Origin: Anaerolineales bacterium
GTDB taxonomy: Bacteria > Chloroflexota > Anaerolineae > Anaerolineales > Villigracilaceae
DNA: 64,000 nt
Direction of reading: 5' to 3'
NCBI GenBank assembly: GCA_016927315.1
Contig: JAFGMV010000053.1
Coordinates: forward strand, 29,771-93,770
Shown here: positions 35,304 through 45,242 of the stretch, piece by piece
Layout: the number at the start of each line of letters is the position of its first letter
How positions within the stretch are numbered: position 1 is the stretch's first letter
Program-made: the position numbers and the translations under genes
The notes under the pieces: model-generated
Told to the model about the DNA's origin: nothing
What the model saw: the letters and a program-made list of their open reading frames with translations, nothing else
The model's database searches: none

Positions 35304-35999
35304 CTATCGAAAGGACTCTACTGCTTCCAGGATACGTTCATCCAGTATTTTCATTATCTCCTGAAGTGAAAAGGAAGGTTTATCATCATCGAAATACATA
35401 ACCATTACAAACACACCAATCTCCTCACGACTGATCACACCAACATCACCCCTCATCGTGATACCCTGCGATACCAGAGTACCTGTTACAGCTGTTGATA
35501 TATCTCCATAACCTTCCAATTCAGACATTGTTTCGAAATCTTCGGTCCCGGCTGCATCCCCCATAATACCAAGCATTAGATCCGGATGTTCCACCATCAG
35601 TTCAAAACCAATTTTCGATATATCATCCAACAATACATTCCACCCCATAATTATCGTCATTTCGCCCAGGTCCATAAAAGCGAAGGAATCCCCTACCTGC
35701 ATATGTTCATCGCTAAGTTGTTCCGGATCAAGTCCCACTTCGTCAGCAGGGATTTCTTTAAATCCAGCGGGCAAATCCTCAAGGTGAAGAACAACTCCTG
35801 AGAGGTCCGGCATTGGAAGCGGGGTGTGTGTGGGCGTAATGGTTGGCGTCGGCGTCGGAGTTGAAGTAGGCAATGGAGTTGCAGTCGGGGTTGGCGTTGA
35901 AGTCCCAAACACCAACCTGGTTGGAGCCTGACAGGCAAACATAAACATGGACAAGCCGATCAGGATTGCGATTTTTTCTCTTGAGAGTACTCTTTGCAT
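35304..35999 (-). CDS. Lipoprotein with Thr-Pro linker, function unknown
   Basis: 231 aa. Signal peptide with lipobox FMFAC, then a STPTPTATPLPTSTPTPTPT-type linker (about residues 34-62) and a globular domain of about 165 residues. The domain is rich in Met, Asp and Glu (DLGEMTIIMGWNVLLDD) and has no motif that I recognise. Expected to be tethered to the outer face of the membrane. Monocistronic. Confidence 0.75.
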   Translation of the reverse strand: MQRVLSREKIAILIGLSMFMFACQAPTRLVFGTSTPTPTATPLPTSTPTPTPTITPTHTPLPMPDLSGVVLHLEDLPAGFKEIPADEVGLDPEQLSDEHMQVGDSFAFMDLGEMTIIMGWNVLLDDISKIGFELMVEHPDLMLGIMGDAAGTEDFETMSELEGYGDISTAVTGTLVSQGITMRGDVGVISREEIGVFVMVMYFDDDKPSFSLQEIMKILDERILEAVESFR

Positions 36000-36091
36000 A
36001 CGATAGCCTCCAATTGCTATAATTTCCTGTTCTGTGTTTAAAAAAAGGACCTTAATAACGAAATTACTCTATCACTCTATGAAAAAACCTA

Positions 36092-36988
36092 CTATCCGTC
36101 TATCGGTTGGCGAACAGCCCCTGGCGATTGAGAAAACCATACCCCCTCAAATGCAAAAACAAGCAAGGCAACCCATACAATTGCAAATCCGATGAATCGA
36201 TCCCGGGAAAACGATTCTCCATAGACCAGCACCCCAATCAGAAACTGCAGCGTTGGGGCAATATACTGTAATATCCCAACAACAGAGAGCGGGATACTGC
36301 GCGCAGCCGAAGCAAACAACAGTAAAGGTACCGCGGTTACCAATCCTGTCCCAACCAGCAGCAGACTGATCCAGATTCCCTGTTGAAAGAAAGCACCCTG
36401 CCCATTGCTGTGAACAAAGAACAGGTAGATCAAAGCAGGGACGAACAGAATACCGGTTTCCAGCATCAAGCCAAGGGTTGGACCCAACGGGGCTGCTTTC
36501 TTGACCAAACCATAAAACCCGAAAGACAGGGCCAGGGTCAGCGCGATCCAGGGGAGCTCGCCATAGACAAATGTCAGGTAAATAACTCCTGCGGCAGCCA
36601 AACCAACCGGCGCCCATTGCCCAATCCTCAGGCGTTCTCGAAATACAATCACACCCAGCAAGACACTTACCAGGGGATTGATGAAGTACCCCAGGCTGGT
36701 TTCAACGATATAGTTCGCGTTTACAGCCCAAATATAGACCAACCAGTTTATGGATAACAAAACACCAGAGATCAGGTAAAAACGCAGCGCCTGCCAGCGC
36801 AAAGCCTTTTCACGGAATTCCTGCCAGCGTTTCCGAAATACAATAAATCCTGCCAATAGAAAAAAGGACCATACAAAGCGATGAGGAATTAACTCGGTCG
36901 CTGGTACAAGTTTCAATAACTTCCAATAAACAGGCAGTATTCCCCACATCCCATACGCGCAAACTGCATACAAAATTCCTTTTCTCAT
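36092..36988 (-). CDS. rarD: RarD-like EamA/DMT family transporter
   Basis: 298 aa, ten helices in two EamA repeats. Starts KGILYAVCAYGMWGILPVYWK, the RarD-type beginning, followed by PATELIPHRFVWS. RarD-type proteins are grouped with drug/metabolite transporters, but the substrate is not established. AAGGAA RBS upstream of the ATG. Downstream of the Cys-rich protein gene on the same strand with 56 bp between. Confidence 0.88.
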   Translation of the reverse strand: MRKGILYAVCAYGMWGILPVYWKLLKLVPATELIPHRFVWSFFLLAGFIVFRKRWQEFREKALRWQALRFYLISGVLLSINWLVYIWAVNANYIVETSLGYFINPLVSVLLGVIVFRERLRIGQWAPVGLAAAGVIYLTFVYGELPWIALTLALSFGFYGLVKKAAPLGPTLGLMLETGILFVPALIYLFFVHSNGQGAFFQQGIWISLLLVGTGLVTAVPLLLFASAARSIPLSVVGILQYIAPTLQFLIGVLVYGESFSRDRFIGFAIVWVALLVFAFEGVWFSQSPGAVRQPIDG

Positions 36989-37044
36989 ACAGCATTCCTT
37001 TCAAGAAGTCTCGAGAGTTCCCAAGAACCCTTACCAGCTTCCTG

Positions 37045-37728
37045 TCACCGGTACGGCCCAAATCGCGGCAGTTCAGAAAGATCGACTGGTTTCATGCGCT
37101 CGCTTTGGGGGCTGATCATATAGGCTTTTCCATTTCGATGCAGCACCGGGATACGCCGTTTTGCCGATTTGAAATCGGATCTCATTTCACTCGAACGGAT
37201 GATGTAACTTTCAAACTCTTCATCCCACAAAGAAAAAAGGAAATCAAAGGTCTGGAAAAACGCCCGGCGGTAATCATTTGTCACCAGGACAAGGTTATTG
37301 ATCACCCAGCAGGTCTCTTCAAAAGTCCAATCATAGGCCATCCCCAGGAAACGATAATCCGAGGTGATATACGGAAAGAATGGAAATTGCCGGCAGCTCA
37401 AAGCCCTGAAACTGCGCTGGCAGTCAGCCGGTCCCTGGCAGGCTAGTAAACACATATGTTCAGGAAAATTTTCTTGCGCGAAATCCGATTCTGGAGAGAG
37501 GTCTGGGCATTCACCTGCCATCCAGGTATGCCATAGGTCCGTATGCCGGCAAAGATATTCCCACTCCTGGTGGTACGCCACAGGAACTGCGAGGCAGATA
37601 TCACAGCAAAAGGGTTTACCGCTCGGATTATGAAGAGCACAGTGCTTTCCACAGTCTACCCCGGTTACGGAAACATCAAACCGATCGTACAACTCCCGGA
37701 TATCCAGCGCTGGAAGAAAATTCTCCAT
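37045..37728 (-). CDS. Cys-rich protein, probable metal binding
   Basis: About 227 aa. Twelve or so Cys in clusters: DCGKHCALHN, PFCCDIC, then C-x-x-H, CLLACQGPADC, SCRQFPFFPY. This resembles the YkgJ/FliB-type cysteine-cluster proteins thought to bind iron or zinc, but I do not assign a family firmly. Start uncertain: ATG at 37728 (LPALDIRELYDRFD follows) is preferred; an ATG at 37788 also lies in frame without an RBS. Confidence 0.65.
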   Translation of the reverse strand: MENFLPALDIRELYDRFDVSVTGVDCGKHCALHNPSGKPFCCDICLAVPVAYHQEWEYLCRHTDLWHTWMAGECPDLSPESDFAQENFPEHMCLLACQGPADCQRSFRALSCRQFPFFPYITSDYRFLGMAYDWTFEETCWVINNLVLVTNDYRRAFFQTFDFLFSLWDEEFESYIIRSSEMRSDFKSAKRRIPVLHRNGKAYMISPQSERMKPVDLSELPRFGPYR

Positions 37729-37976
37729 GTCCGCAATTGTAGTCGAATTAAAGGATTGCAGCAAAACAACCTGCAGGCGGGTTTTCATTCTACAAAAGAT
37801 TTGCTACAATTGAATAGAAGGCACCAGCCGCTGGACGCTTTGTTTCTTCCAAGGCGATAAGTCCTGATCTGGATCCCTTACATGTTCGTTACTCCGCCCG
37901 GGGACGATCATGGCTCGTTTCCGTAAACAGTGCGGCTGCTGGAAAAAGCAACAAAAGGTTCTCTCCGGAGTTGAAA

Positions 37977-38810
37977 ATGGCTAAACCACTGGCTCTCATC
38001 GTCGAAGATGATCGCGATATCGTCGCATTGTTTCAACATGTTCTGGATATTGCCGGTTATCAGACTGAAACAGCCTTGAACGGTCCGGCTGCCCTTGACC
38101 TGATCAAGAAAAACCGACCAGACATCATTCTTTTGGATCTCAACCTGCCGGGTATAACTGGACTGGAGATCATCCAAAAAATCCGCTCAGATGAAAACAA
38201 TAAAAACACCAGGATCGTTGTTATCACCGGCTATTCCAATATAGTAGAGAGTACACCTTATAAAGCTGATTTGGTTTTATTGAAGCCGGTAAATGTCGAT
38301 CAACTGCTCAACCTGATCAAACGTCTCCTGCCAACCGATGGTGCTGTGGAAACCAGACCCAATGACGAACTAACCGGTTTATACAGCCAGCCCTTTTTTA
38401 TCAGCCGCCTCGACTATGCTCTGGCTCGCTCCAAACAACTACCCCAGGATCATTTTGCAGTGATCCTAATCGTCTTGAACCAACTTAAAGATATACTGGA
38501 CCAACTCGGGTCAGAAATGACGGACAACCTGCTAAAAGAAACCGCAGATTCAATCAAGCGTATGCTGCGACCAACGGATACAATTGGCCGTTACAACAAC
38601 TCCAGGTTTATTATCCTGATCGAAGATATTCCCGGCCAGGAGGCATTGGATGTGATTGCGGAACGTATCAGGAAAGGCTTGAAACAGTCACTCAGGAACT
38701 TTGGAAAAGATTATAATGGCAATACCCGAATGGTAATACTGTTATGCGATTCGAATTACCAGGATGTCGATGAAATCCTGTGCGAAATGGAACAGTCTTT
38801 GAGCCATTAA
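37977..38810 (+). CDS. Response regulator with degenerate GGDEF domain
   Basis: 277 aa. Receiver domain (1-120): acidic VEDDRD, phospho-acceptor D54 in LLDLNLPG, T in VVITGYS, K in LLKPVN. The second domain (about 135-277) has the GGDEF fold (DELTGLYSQPFFISRL), but the active-site GGDEF is RYNNSRF, so diguanylate cyclase activity is unlikely. Start ATG 37977 after CCGGAG. No histidine kinase nearby. Confidence 0.85.
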   Translation: MAKPLALIVEDDRDIVALFQHVLDIAGYQTETALNGPAALDLIKKNRPDIILLDLNLPGITGLEIIQKIRSDENNKNTRIVVITGYSNIVESTPYKADLVLLKPVNVDQLLNLIKRLLPTDGAVETRPNDELTGLYSQPFFISRLDYALARSKQLPQDHFAVILIVLNQLKDILDQLGSEMTDNLLKETADSIKRMLRPTDTIGRYNNSRFIILIEDIPGQEALDVIAERIRKGLKQSLRNFGKDYNGNTRMVILLCDSNYQDVDEILCEMEQSLSH

Positions 38811-38879
38811 CCTGGGTGAAAACGATCACGGTTGGGTTTAGGGGTCTCACAACAACCCAGATGTCTTTGTCATCGGAGA

Positions 38880-41318
38880 CTAGAATTCAACATTACGCAG
38901 TCTGAGGCTGTTGGTAACCACAAAAACACTACTGAACGCCATCGCACCGGCGGCCAACATTGGGTTAAGGTAGCCCAATGCTGAAGCGGGGATCAAGACA
39001 ACATTGTAGAAAAAAGCCCAGAACAGATTCTGCTTGATCGTCCGCAAGGTTTTTCTAGACAGGGAAATAGCCTGAACTACCCCGTGCAAATCTCCACTCA
39101 TCAAGGTCACCGGAGCCGCTGCTATGGCCACATCAGTCCCTGTACCAACTGCCAAACCCACATCAGCCTGAGCCAGAGCAGGGGCATCATTTATTCCATC
39201 CCCAACCATAGCCACAACATGTAGAGCAGATGCGGTTCCATCCTGCCTCTGCTGTAACTGCTTAATTCGAGCGGATTTGCCTTCCGGAAGGACATCGGCC
39301 AGTATCGCCTTAATCCCAACCACTTTGCCGATGGCTTCTGCTGTTTTCTGGTTATCGCCGGTTATCATCGCCACCTCGAGGCCCATCTGCTGCAGATCGG
39401 ATATCGCTTTGACTGATCCGCTCTTGAGTGTATCAGCGACAGCAATCATACCAGATACAGTCTGGTCGACAGCAACCAGAATTACTGTTTTGGCTTCAGC
39501 TTGAAGCCGCTTAACCTCACTCTCAAACTCATCCAGGTCATATCCACGCATGGTCATCATCCTTTGATTGCCAACGATGACCTGGCGTCCTTCAACTTCT
39601 GCTTCCACACCAAACCCTGCTTCGGCCTTAAATCCCGCCGGCTCTGAAAGGGACAGTTCCCGAGTAGTCGCTTCGGCCCAGATGGCCTCTCCCAATGGGT
39701 GTTCGGATCCTTTTTCAACACTGGCTGCCAAACGCAAAAGTCCGTTTTCGTTTAGAGCGGAGCCGGTAGAAACAACAATGTCGGTAACCGCAGGCTGTCC
39801 CCGGGTGATCGTGCCAGTCTTATCCAACACAACCATTGTAACCTTCCCGGCCAATTCGAGTGATTCCGAATTCCTGAACAGAATTCCTGCCTCCGCACCC
39901 CTACCGGTCCCGACCATTACTGCCGTTGGCGTCGCCAATCCCATAGCGCATGGACAGGCGATTACAAGAACTGCAACCATATTGATTAAGGCGCGAGTAA
40001 ACTGAGATTGAAGCGGATCAGCCGGAACCAGGAAGTACCAACCCAGGAAGGTCAATACCGCAACCCCTAAAACCGCGGGCACAAAAATCGCTGAAACCCG
40101 GTCCACCATCTTCTGGATGGGCGCCTTGCTTCCCTGAGCTTCTTCTACCAGACGGATGACCTGGGCCAGGGCGGTTTCACGCCCGACCTTGGTCGCCTCA
40201 AACTTGAGCATTCCAAATTTATTCAGAGTTGCTCCCATGATCGGATCGCCTACCTGCTTATCAACCGGCAAAGATTCCCCGGTCAGCATAGATTCGTCAA
40301 CTGCTGAGCGCCCGTCGACAATGACACCATCTACCGGTACCTTTTCTCCGGGGTGCACAACAACTACATCCCCAACGACAACATCACCGGCTGGAATTTC
40401 CAGTTCGTCTCCGCCTCTGATCACCCGGGCTGTTTTGGCCTGCAGTCCCATCAATTTCTTGATCGCCTCACTGGTGCGTCCTTTTGCACGTGCTTCCAGG
40501 AATTTTCCTAACCGAATCAAGGTAATGATCACAGCTGAAGTCTCGAAATATACATGACCCGTTAAAGGACTTAATAGAACATAAATGGAATAAAAGTAAG
40601 CCGCAGACGACCCCATGGCAATTAACACATCCATATTTGCAGAACCGTTGCGCAGTGATTTATAGGCTCCGATATAATACTGCCCACCAACATAGAACTG
40701 CACCGGGGTTGCCAGGATAAACATCAACCAGGGAGCCCAGGAAGCATGCGCCCACATCCCGAATAATCCAAAGTCACGTCCCATTGAAAAAATAAACAGT
40801 GGTATGGTGAACCATAACCCGGTCATGAGCAGCCGGCGCTGCTGGTCTATCTCTGCCTGCCGAGCCCTGGCTTCTACATCTTCTACATCGCCGCCCAATT
40901 CCAATGCTTCAAACCCAGAAGCAGACACAGCCCGGTGAATTTCTGCCTGGCTGATCACGGTTGGGATATAGCTGACTCTCGCCTTTTCGGTCGCAAAATT
41001 TACCTGCACCCCCAAAACACCTTCCAAATTGAATAAGGCTTTTTCCAACCGACGGGCATCGCTGTCATCGGCAAGACGTTTGATCACCAATTCGGCTTCA
41101 CCAGAAGCTATTCCATACCCTGCATGTTCAATACGGGCAATAATTTCAGGGATCCCAAGCAGGGCCGGATCGTATGCAATTGTAGCCCGTTCAGAAGAAA
41201 GATTTACGACCGCCGAATTCACCCCGTCCAGTTTTTTAACATTCCGCTCAACAGCGGCAACACAATTCGCACAGGTCATCCCGGTTACCGGGAGGGTTAA
41301 TTGTTTCATCTCAAGCAT
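38880..41318 (-). CDS. copA: Copper-exporting P1B-type ATPase
   Basis: 812 aa. The first HMA domain has GMTCANC (C16, C19). A second HMA domain (about 75-145) lacks its CxxC. Eight helices include the CPC ion site (C455-P456-C457). Phosphorylation Asp is D499 in [20 protein letters not shown] and [12 protein letters not shown] are all present. Exports Cu(I) using ATP. Last gene of the csoR-subtilase-copZ-copA unit; preceded by a 247-bp gap. Confidence 0.96.
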   Translation of the reverse strand: MLEMKQLTLPVTGMTCANCVAAVERNVKKLDGVNSAVVNLSSERATIAYDPALLGIPEIIARIEHAGYGIASGEAELVIKRLADDSDARRLEKALFNLEGVLGVQVNFATEKARVSYIPTVISQAEIHRAVSASGFEALELGGDVEDVEARARQAEIDQQRRLLMTGLWFTIPLFIFSMGRDFGLFGMWAHASWAPWLMFILATPVQFYVGGQYYIGAYKSLRNGSANMDVLIAMGSSAAYFYSIYVLLSPLTGHVYFETSAVIITLIRLGKFLEARAKGRTSEAIKKLMGLQAKTARVIRGGDELEIPAGDVVVGDVVVVHPGEKVPVDGVIVDGRSAVDESMLTGESLPVDKQVGDPIMGATLNKFGMLKFEATKVGRETALAQVIRLVEEAQGSKAPIQKMVDRVSAIFVPAVLGVAVLTFLGWYFLVPADPLQSQFTRALINMVAVLVIACPCAMGLATPTAVMVGTGRGAEAGILFRNSESLELAGKVTMVVLDKTGTITRGQPAVTDIVVSTGSALNENGLLRLAASVEKGSEHPLGEAIWAEATTRELSLSEPAGFKAEAGFGVEAEVEGRQVIVGNQRMMTMRGYDLDEFESEVKRLQAEAKTVILVAVDQTVSGMIAVADTLKSGSVKAISDLQQMGLEVAMITGDNQKTAEAIGKVVGIKAILADVLPEGKSARIKQLQQRQDGTASALHVVAMVGDGINDAPALAQADVGLAVGTGTDVAIAAAPVTLMSGDLHGVVQAISLSRKTLRTIKQNLFWAFFYNVVLIPASALGYLNPMLAAGAMAFSSVFVVTNSLRLRNVEF

Positions 41319-41328
41319 AATTCTCTAC

Positions 41329-41400
41329 CTATAATATTTCCGCGCGGCCTGATAAATTATTGTGCGCCTCAAAACGCCGCTGCACCTGGTCCTGCGGCAT
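41329..41400 (-). CDS. Possible 23-aa leader peptide before copA
   Basis: ATG at 41400 with a good AGAAGGA 8 nt upstream, ending 10 bp before the copA ATG. The peptide has no Cys or Met beyond the start, so a copper-binding role is not supported. It may be chance; reported because the copZ-copA gap is otherwise empty. Confidence 0.2.
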   Translation of the reverse strand: MPQDQVQRRFEAHNNLSGRAEIL

Positions 41401-41565
41401 TATTATTCCTTCTGTCAACAGACGCCCTGCCTTTTACGGAATACAACAATCATATCCGAGAGCATATGGACTGCAGGGTCAGATCCCTTATCTGGTTGAA
41501 CCATCCGGGTAGAAGATATGGAAATACCGATCCCGGTTTCTATGGACAGTCCCAAGATCCTCTTG

Positions 41566-41772
41566 CTAGGCGCTGACCGGATAATTGATTTCGGCCAGCA
41601 GTTCTTTAATGGCCTGTTCGGATGCAGGTTCTTCAAAGGAAACCACAACCGTTTTGCTTTCCTGATCGGCTTTAACCGAGGCGATTCCCTGCAGTTCAGC
41701 CACCTCGGATTGGATCGTATGAACACAGTGTCCGCAGGAAATATTTGGCACAAGATAAGTTACCGTATTCAT
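41566..41772 (-). CDS. copZ: Copper chaperone (HMA domain)
   Basis: 68 aa, single HMA domain. Metal site ISCGHC (SCGHC, Cys-x-x-Cys) in the loop after strand 1. Delivers Cu(I) to CopA. Start ATG 41772 after AAGGAGA; an ATG 11 codons upstream would overlap the subtilase gene and lacks an RBS. Second-last gene of the copper operon. Confidence 0.92.
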   Translation of the reverse strand: MNTVTYLVPNISCGHCVHTIQSEVAELQGIASVKADQESKTVVVSFEEPASEQAIKELLAEINYPVSA

Positions 41773-41797
41773 TTGTTCTCCTTTTCTAAAAATACCT

Positions 41798-44110
41798 TTA
41801 TTCATTCAATGCCTTTTTTACGGCAGCATAAACATCCAAGAGACCATACCCATAAACATTGCTTGGATGATCTCCAGAACCACAAGCCGTTCCAACATAC
41901 CCGGTATATGGCTGTGCAGTTTCAATCAAAATCTGTTCTGTCCTGTTAATATCACCGATCAATGAGGGTTGTGCAGACCATAAAAGGGCAACCGCACCGG
42001 CGACATGCGGGCCAGCCATTGAAGTCCCGGAATTTTCCCCATAAGAACCACCCGGTAAGGAAGAAAAAACACCAACTCCCGGCGCCATAATGTCCGGTTT
42101 GGTACGCCCGGAACCATCGATTGTAACTGGGCCTCGGCTGGAGAACTCGGCAATATTACCAAATTGATCCACAGCGCCTACTGAAAAGGTCGCATCATAC
42201 AATGCCATTGGAGTCTGAAGGGTTTCACAGGCCGGGCCATCATTGCCAGCAGAAACAACCACAAAGATCCCGGCGCTTCGCAGCGCTTCAACGGCCGGTT
42301 TCAAGGTATCCGGGTCACAACCTTCAATCGAGGGACACCCCCAGGAATTATTTAACACATGTGCAGCACGAGTTGGATCACCGTCAAGAAAGGGGTCGCC
42401 CTTCTGCGGGAACGGCGCCAGCATGAACTGCATGCAATCGAGGTACAAAGCCGGGCTTGCAAGGTTACGGTCCAGGTTGGAACAGGCGATCCACTGGGCA
42501 TTCGGAGCGACCCCGATACCGTCGTTCCCCAAAACTGTGCCCAGAGTATGCGTTCCATGACCGGTGCGATCACTTGGTATATCTGTGTTTCCCCATGGAT
42601 CATACCAGTTGTAATCATTACCACCTTCCCGGCCTCGATAAGAATCTGCCAGCGCAGTGTGCTTGAGATCTACACCTGTATCAGATTGACCGACTACGAT
42701 CCCATCACCGTTTACGCCAAACTCCTGCCACACTTTATCGGCGCCAATCATCTGAATATTCCACCCCGCTTCAACTGGCGGTGTGTATTCCATTCCACTG
42801 CCTTCGAACGGTAATTCTGGAAGAGGACGCAAATGCTGGCTGGAAACGATCCGGTCGACCTCTGGCTGGGTCGACAAATACAGCCGCAGCAAGACACCTC
42901 CCCTGACTTCAATGGCATTGACCAGATAATAAGACTCATACTGAACACCCAATCGATCCAAACGCTGCCGCAGGTCAACCTGGGTTGCATTGGCGTGCTC
43001 CGTCAGAGTTTCATAAACGAATGTCAATCGTTCATCCCGGTCTTCAATCTTCTCCGCCGCAGAAACGTCAGCCTGGTCAGAGAGAATGACAAGGATTCTA
43101 TCCCCATGAAATCCCTTTTGACCAAACAAGATATATATGGCAATCACCAGGATCCAGCCTGTACCCGCAATCAATGCTGTTAACTTTGGGGAGAGGGCTG
43201 TTAATTTAAGCAATGAAAGTATCCACATCGCCAGGCCAACCAGCAAGCCAAACACAGACATAAGCAGGGTGGCCTTTAAAGCCCATGGGAACAGGTCTGC
43301 TAAAATTAATGGTGAGAGTTCCGTTGGATCGATGAAAATCAGAGGTGCAGCCGCCAGAAGTCCTACCCCAAGCGTAACAACCGGAACCGATCGTCCCAAC
43401 CTGGCAATTGCAAAACCAAAAGAAGGCAAAGCAACCAACAAGAGAAGTTGACTGCCATCATATCCAAAGGCTGCCCCCAGAATCGCAAGTAAGGTACCAA
43501 TTCCAAGACCATCAAACAACTGGTTTCCACTGTGGGTGGGCATCAAACCCGCAGTCAGCAAACCAATCGCAAGACCGGCAACCAGATATGAAATAACCTC
43601 TCCTACAGATCCCAATGCCCCCCACAAAACAAAAGGCCAGGTACACAGGGAAACGACCAAAAGAACTGCAGGAACTTGCCTGATGCTCCATTCCAGTTCC
43701 TTCCGCCTGACAAACAACATAATCGCTGCCGAGATCAGTGCAATAAGAATTTGCAGGAATGCCCCCGCCTGGTCTAGGTTTGGATCCAGGATACTCAAAC
43801 CGATTGTCGGGAAGCTGAGTATCGTCGCCAGAAACCAGCTCTTGTATATTGGTCGAAACCCGCTGCGGGAAACATAAAATGCGATTCCCGATACCAGTAC
43901 CAAGATAAATGCCTGGATCAGAAACCAGATCCAGCCAGACTGATACAATATCTTTATACTGAGAGAAGAAAGAGCAAGTTCTTCAAGAAACCATGCCAGC
44001 AGGTTTCCAAAAAAGATAGTAACTGAGAGAAACAGCACTAAAAAGATAAAGACAATAACGGCTCCTGTTTCCCACGGTTTTGGTTGTTTCGTTTCTTCAA
44101 TAATGCTCAT
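41798..44110 (-). CDS. Membrane-embedded subtilisin-like (S8) serine protease
   Basis: 770 aa. About ten transmembrane helices (residues 15-340) are followed by an inhibitor-I9-like propeptide (RILVILSDQADV to LPE, about 345-445). The S8 catalytic domain has D477 (SDTG), H518 (GHGTH), oxyanion Asn in VVSAGNDG and S697 (GTSMAGPH). All catalytic residues are present. The protease domain should face outside, given the helix count and propeptide (inference). The gene lies between csoR (9 bp) and copZ, so it belongs to the copper operon. Confidence 0.9.
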   Translation of the reverse strand: MSIIEETKQPKPWETGAVIVFIFLVLFLSVTIFFGNLLAWFLEELALSSLSIKILYQSGWIWFLIQAFILVLVSGIAFYVSRSGFRPIYKSWFLATILSFPTIGLSILDPNLDQAGAFLQILIALISAAIMLFVRRKELEWSIRQVPAVLLVVSLCTWPFVLWGALGSVGEVISYLVAGLAIGLLTAGLMPTHSGNQLFDGLGIGTLLAILGAAFGYDGSQLLLLVALPSFGFAIARLGRSVPVVTLGVGLLAAAPLIFIDPTELSPLILADLFPWALKATLLMSVFGLLVGLAMWILSLLKLTALSPKLTALIAGTGWILVIAIYILFGQKGFHGDRILVILSDQADVSAAEKIEDRDERLTFVYETLTEHANATQVDLRQRLDRLGVQYESYYLVNAIEVRGGVLLRLYLSTQPEVDRIVSSQHLRPLPELPFEGSGMEYTPPVEAGWNIQMIGADKVWQEFGVNGDGIVVGQSDTGVDLKHTALADSYRGREGGNDYNWYDPWGNTDIPSDRTGHGTHTLGTVLGNDGIGVAPNAQWIACSNLDRNLASPALYLDCMQFMLAPFPQKGDPFLDGDPTRAAHVLNNSWGCPSIEGCDPDTLKPAVEALRSAGIFVVVSAGNDGPACETLQTPMALYDATFSVGAVDQFGNIAEFSSRGPVTIDGSGRTKPDIMAPGVGVFSSLPGGSYGENSGTSMAGPHVAGAVALLWSAQPSLIGDINRTEQILIETAQPYTGYVGTACGSGDHPSNVYGYGLLDVYAAVKKALNE

Positions 44111-44119
44111 GGCGCCCTC

Positions 44120-44389
44120 CTAAACTTTATTTGACATTTCAAATACTTCGCCGATCTCTTTCAGGACACGTTCTCGCTCTGTGGGATCTTCCCCCTGAAC
44201 AGCAGTAATCACACAGGAATTCAGGTGTTCTTCCAATATTAAACCACTGACCTTGTTCAAGGCAGCCTGGATGGCTTGAATCTGACGGATGATATCGACA
44301 CAGTAAGCCTCTTCTTCAACCATTCGAGTTACACCTTTCAAATGTCCCTGAATGGTTTTCAACCTGCGGATTGTTTTTTCATTTGCCAT
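44120..44389 (-). CDS. csoR: CsoR-type copper-sensing repressor
   Basis: 89 aa, DUF156. Copper ligands Cys30, His55, Cys59 (YCVDII, EEHLNSC) are exactly those of CsoR. An N-terminal MANEKTIRRLKTIQGHLKGV helix contacts DNA in the family. Copper binding is expected to release it from the operon promoter, which bears a CCCCCTAGGGGG palindrome just upstream. First gene of the copper operon. Confidence 0.93.
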   Translation of the reverse strand: MANEKTIRRLKTIQGHLKGVTRMVEEEAYCVDIIRQIQAIQAALNKVSGLILEEHLNSCVITAVQGEDPTERERVLKEIGEVFEMSNKV

Positions 44390-44404
44390 AAGTCCTCTCC
44401 TCCC

Positions 44405-44453
44405 CCCCCTAGGGGGATGGGTATACTATACTTTTCTTGACCTTTATTGTCAA
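44405..44453 (-). promoter_or_regulatory. Copper operon promoter with CsoR-like operator
   Basis: On the minus strand TTGACA (44453-44448), a 17-bp spacer and TATAGT (44430-44425). Palindrome CCCCCTAGGGGG (44405-44416) sits at the predicted transcription start, as expected for CsoR repression. A further repeat CTTGAC-N7-GTCAAG (44436-44454) overlaps the -35. Confidence 0.75.
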
Positions 44454-44609
44454 GTATTTTTCAGGAACACAACCTTTCCCGGATTATTTAACTGCTGAAC
44501 CTCAGGCAGGAAACACTGAAATATCGCATTATAATCAACAGTAGCATCCATTTACTTAATGGTCGATCAAGTCGACAAGCTGGTCAAATTACCAAAGGAT
44601 GGTTTCCTG

Positions 44610-45242
44610 GTGTCAATTCCAAAAAGATTCCTAATTGTTTTGATTATCATACTAGTATTTTATTTATCCGCCTGTAACCAGATGAATTCTTTCGACCCAT
44701 ACACCCAAATCAATTCAGCCGTGGCTGCAACGATCGCTTCAATCCCAACTCAAACCCCACTTTCTGCGTCAACTCCCTACCCCACCCCCACTCCACATGA
44801 CCTGAATGGGCTGTTCTGTGAATACCAGTTCTGCATAGGCCACCCGGTCGGGATGCATTTTTACGATATCAGCGCTGCCCGCGACCAACAAAACCCCAGC
44901 ACCTATGCCCAAGGGATGGTAGTCACCTATAACCAGAACCGTTTTATCCTGCTCAGCTGGCAAAGTATGACTGGTCAGGGTGATCCACAATTCATGATGG
45001 ACCTGGTACTGGATGAGGTGGATACGCGCAGCAGCAATATGGATATCTCAATCAATGGAGATTTGAATGTATATTTTTATTCAATCACAACACAAGCCAG
45101 CCCGGCTTTCCCATATGGAGCTATCGCCGCCTGGACATGTGGAAATCGAGCTTTTGGCTGGAAAGCTTATACCGCTGAAGAGAATATCGGAATTCACCTG
45201 CTTGAGGAGAGCCTGAGTAAGTTCATTTGCGATTACCCTTGA
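44610..45242 (+). CDS. Lipoprotein, function unknown
   Basis: 210 aa with a GTG start at 44610 (AAAGGA at 44594-44599); an ATG at 44559 would place a charged extension before the signal peptide. Signal peptide with lipobox YLSAC, then a Thr-Pro-rich linker, then a globular domain with about four Cys (CEYQFC, WTCGNR, FICDYP). No family recognised. It converges tail to tail with mazG, with no gap (stop at 45242). Confidence 0.7.
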   Translation: MSIPKRFLIVLIIILVFYLSACNQMNSFDPYTQINSAVAATIASIPTQTPLSASTPYPTPTPHDLNGLFCEYQFCIGHPVGMHFYDISAARDQQNPSTYAQGMVVTYNQNRFILLSWQSMTGQGDPQFMMDLVLDEVDTRSSNMDISINGDLNVYFYSITTQASPAFPYGAIAAWTCGNRAFGWKAYTAEENIGIHLLEESLSKFICDYP

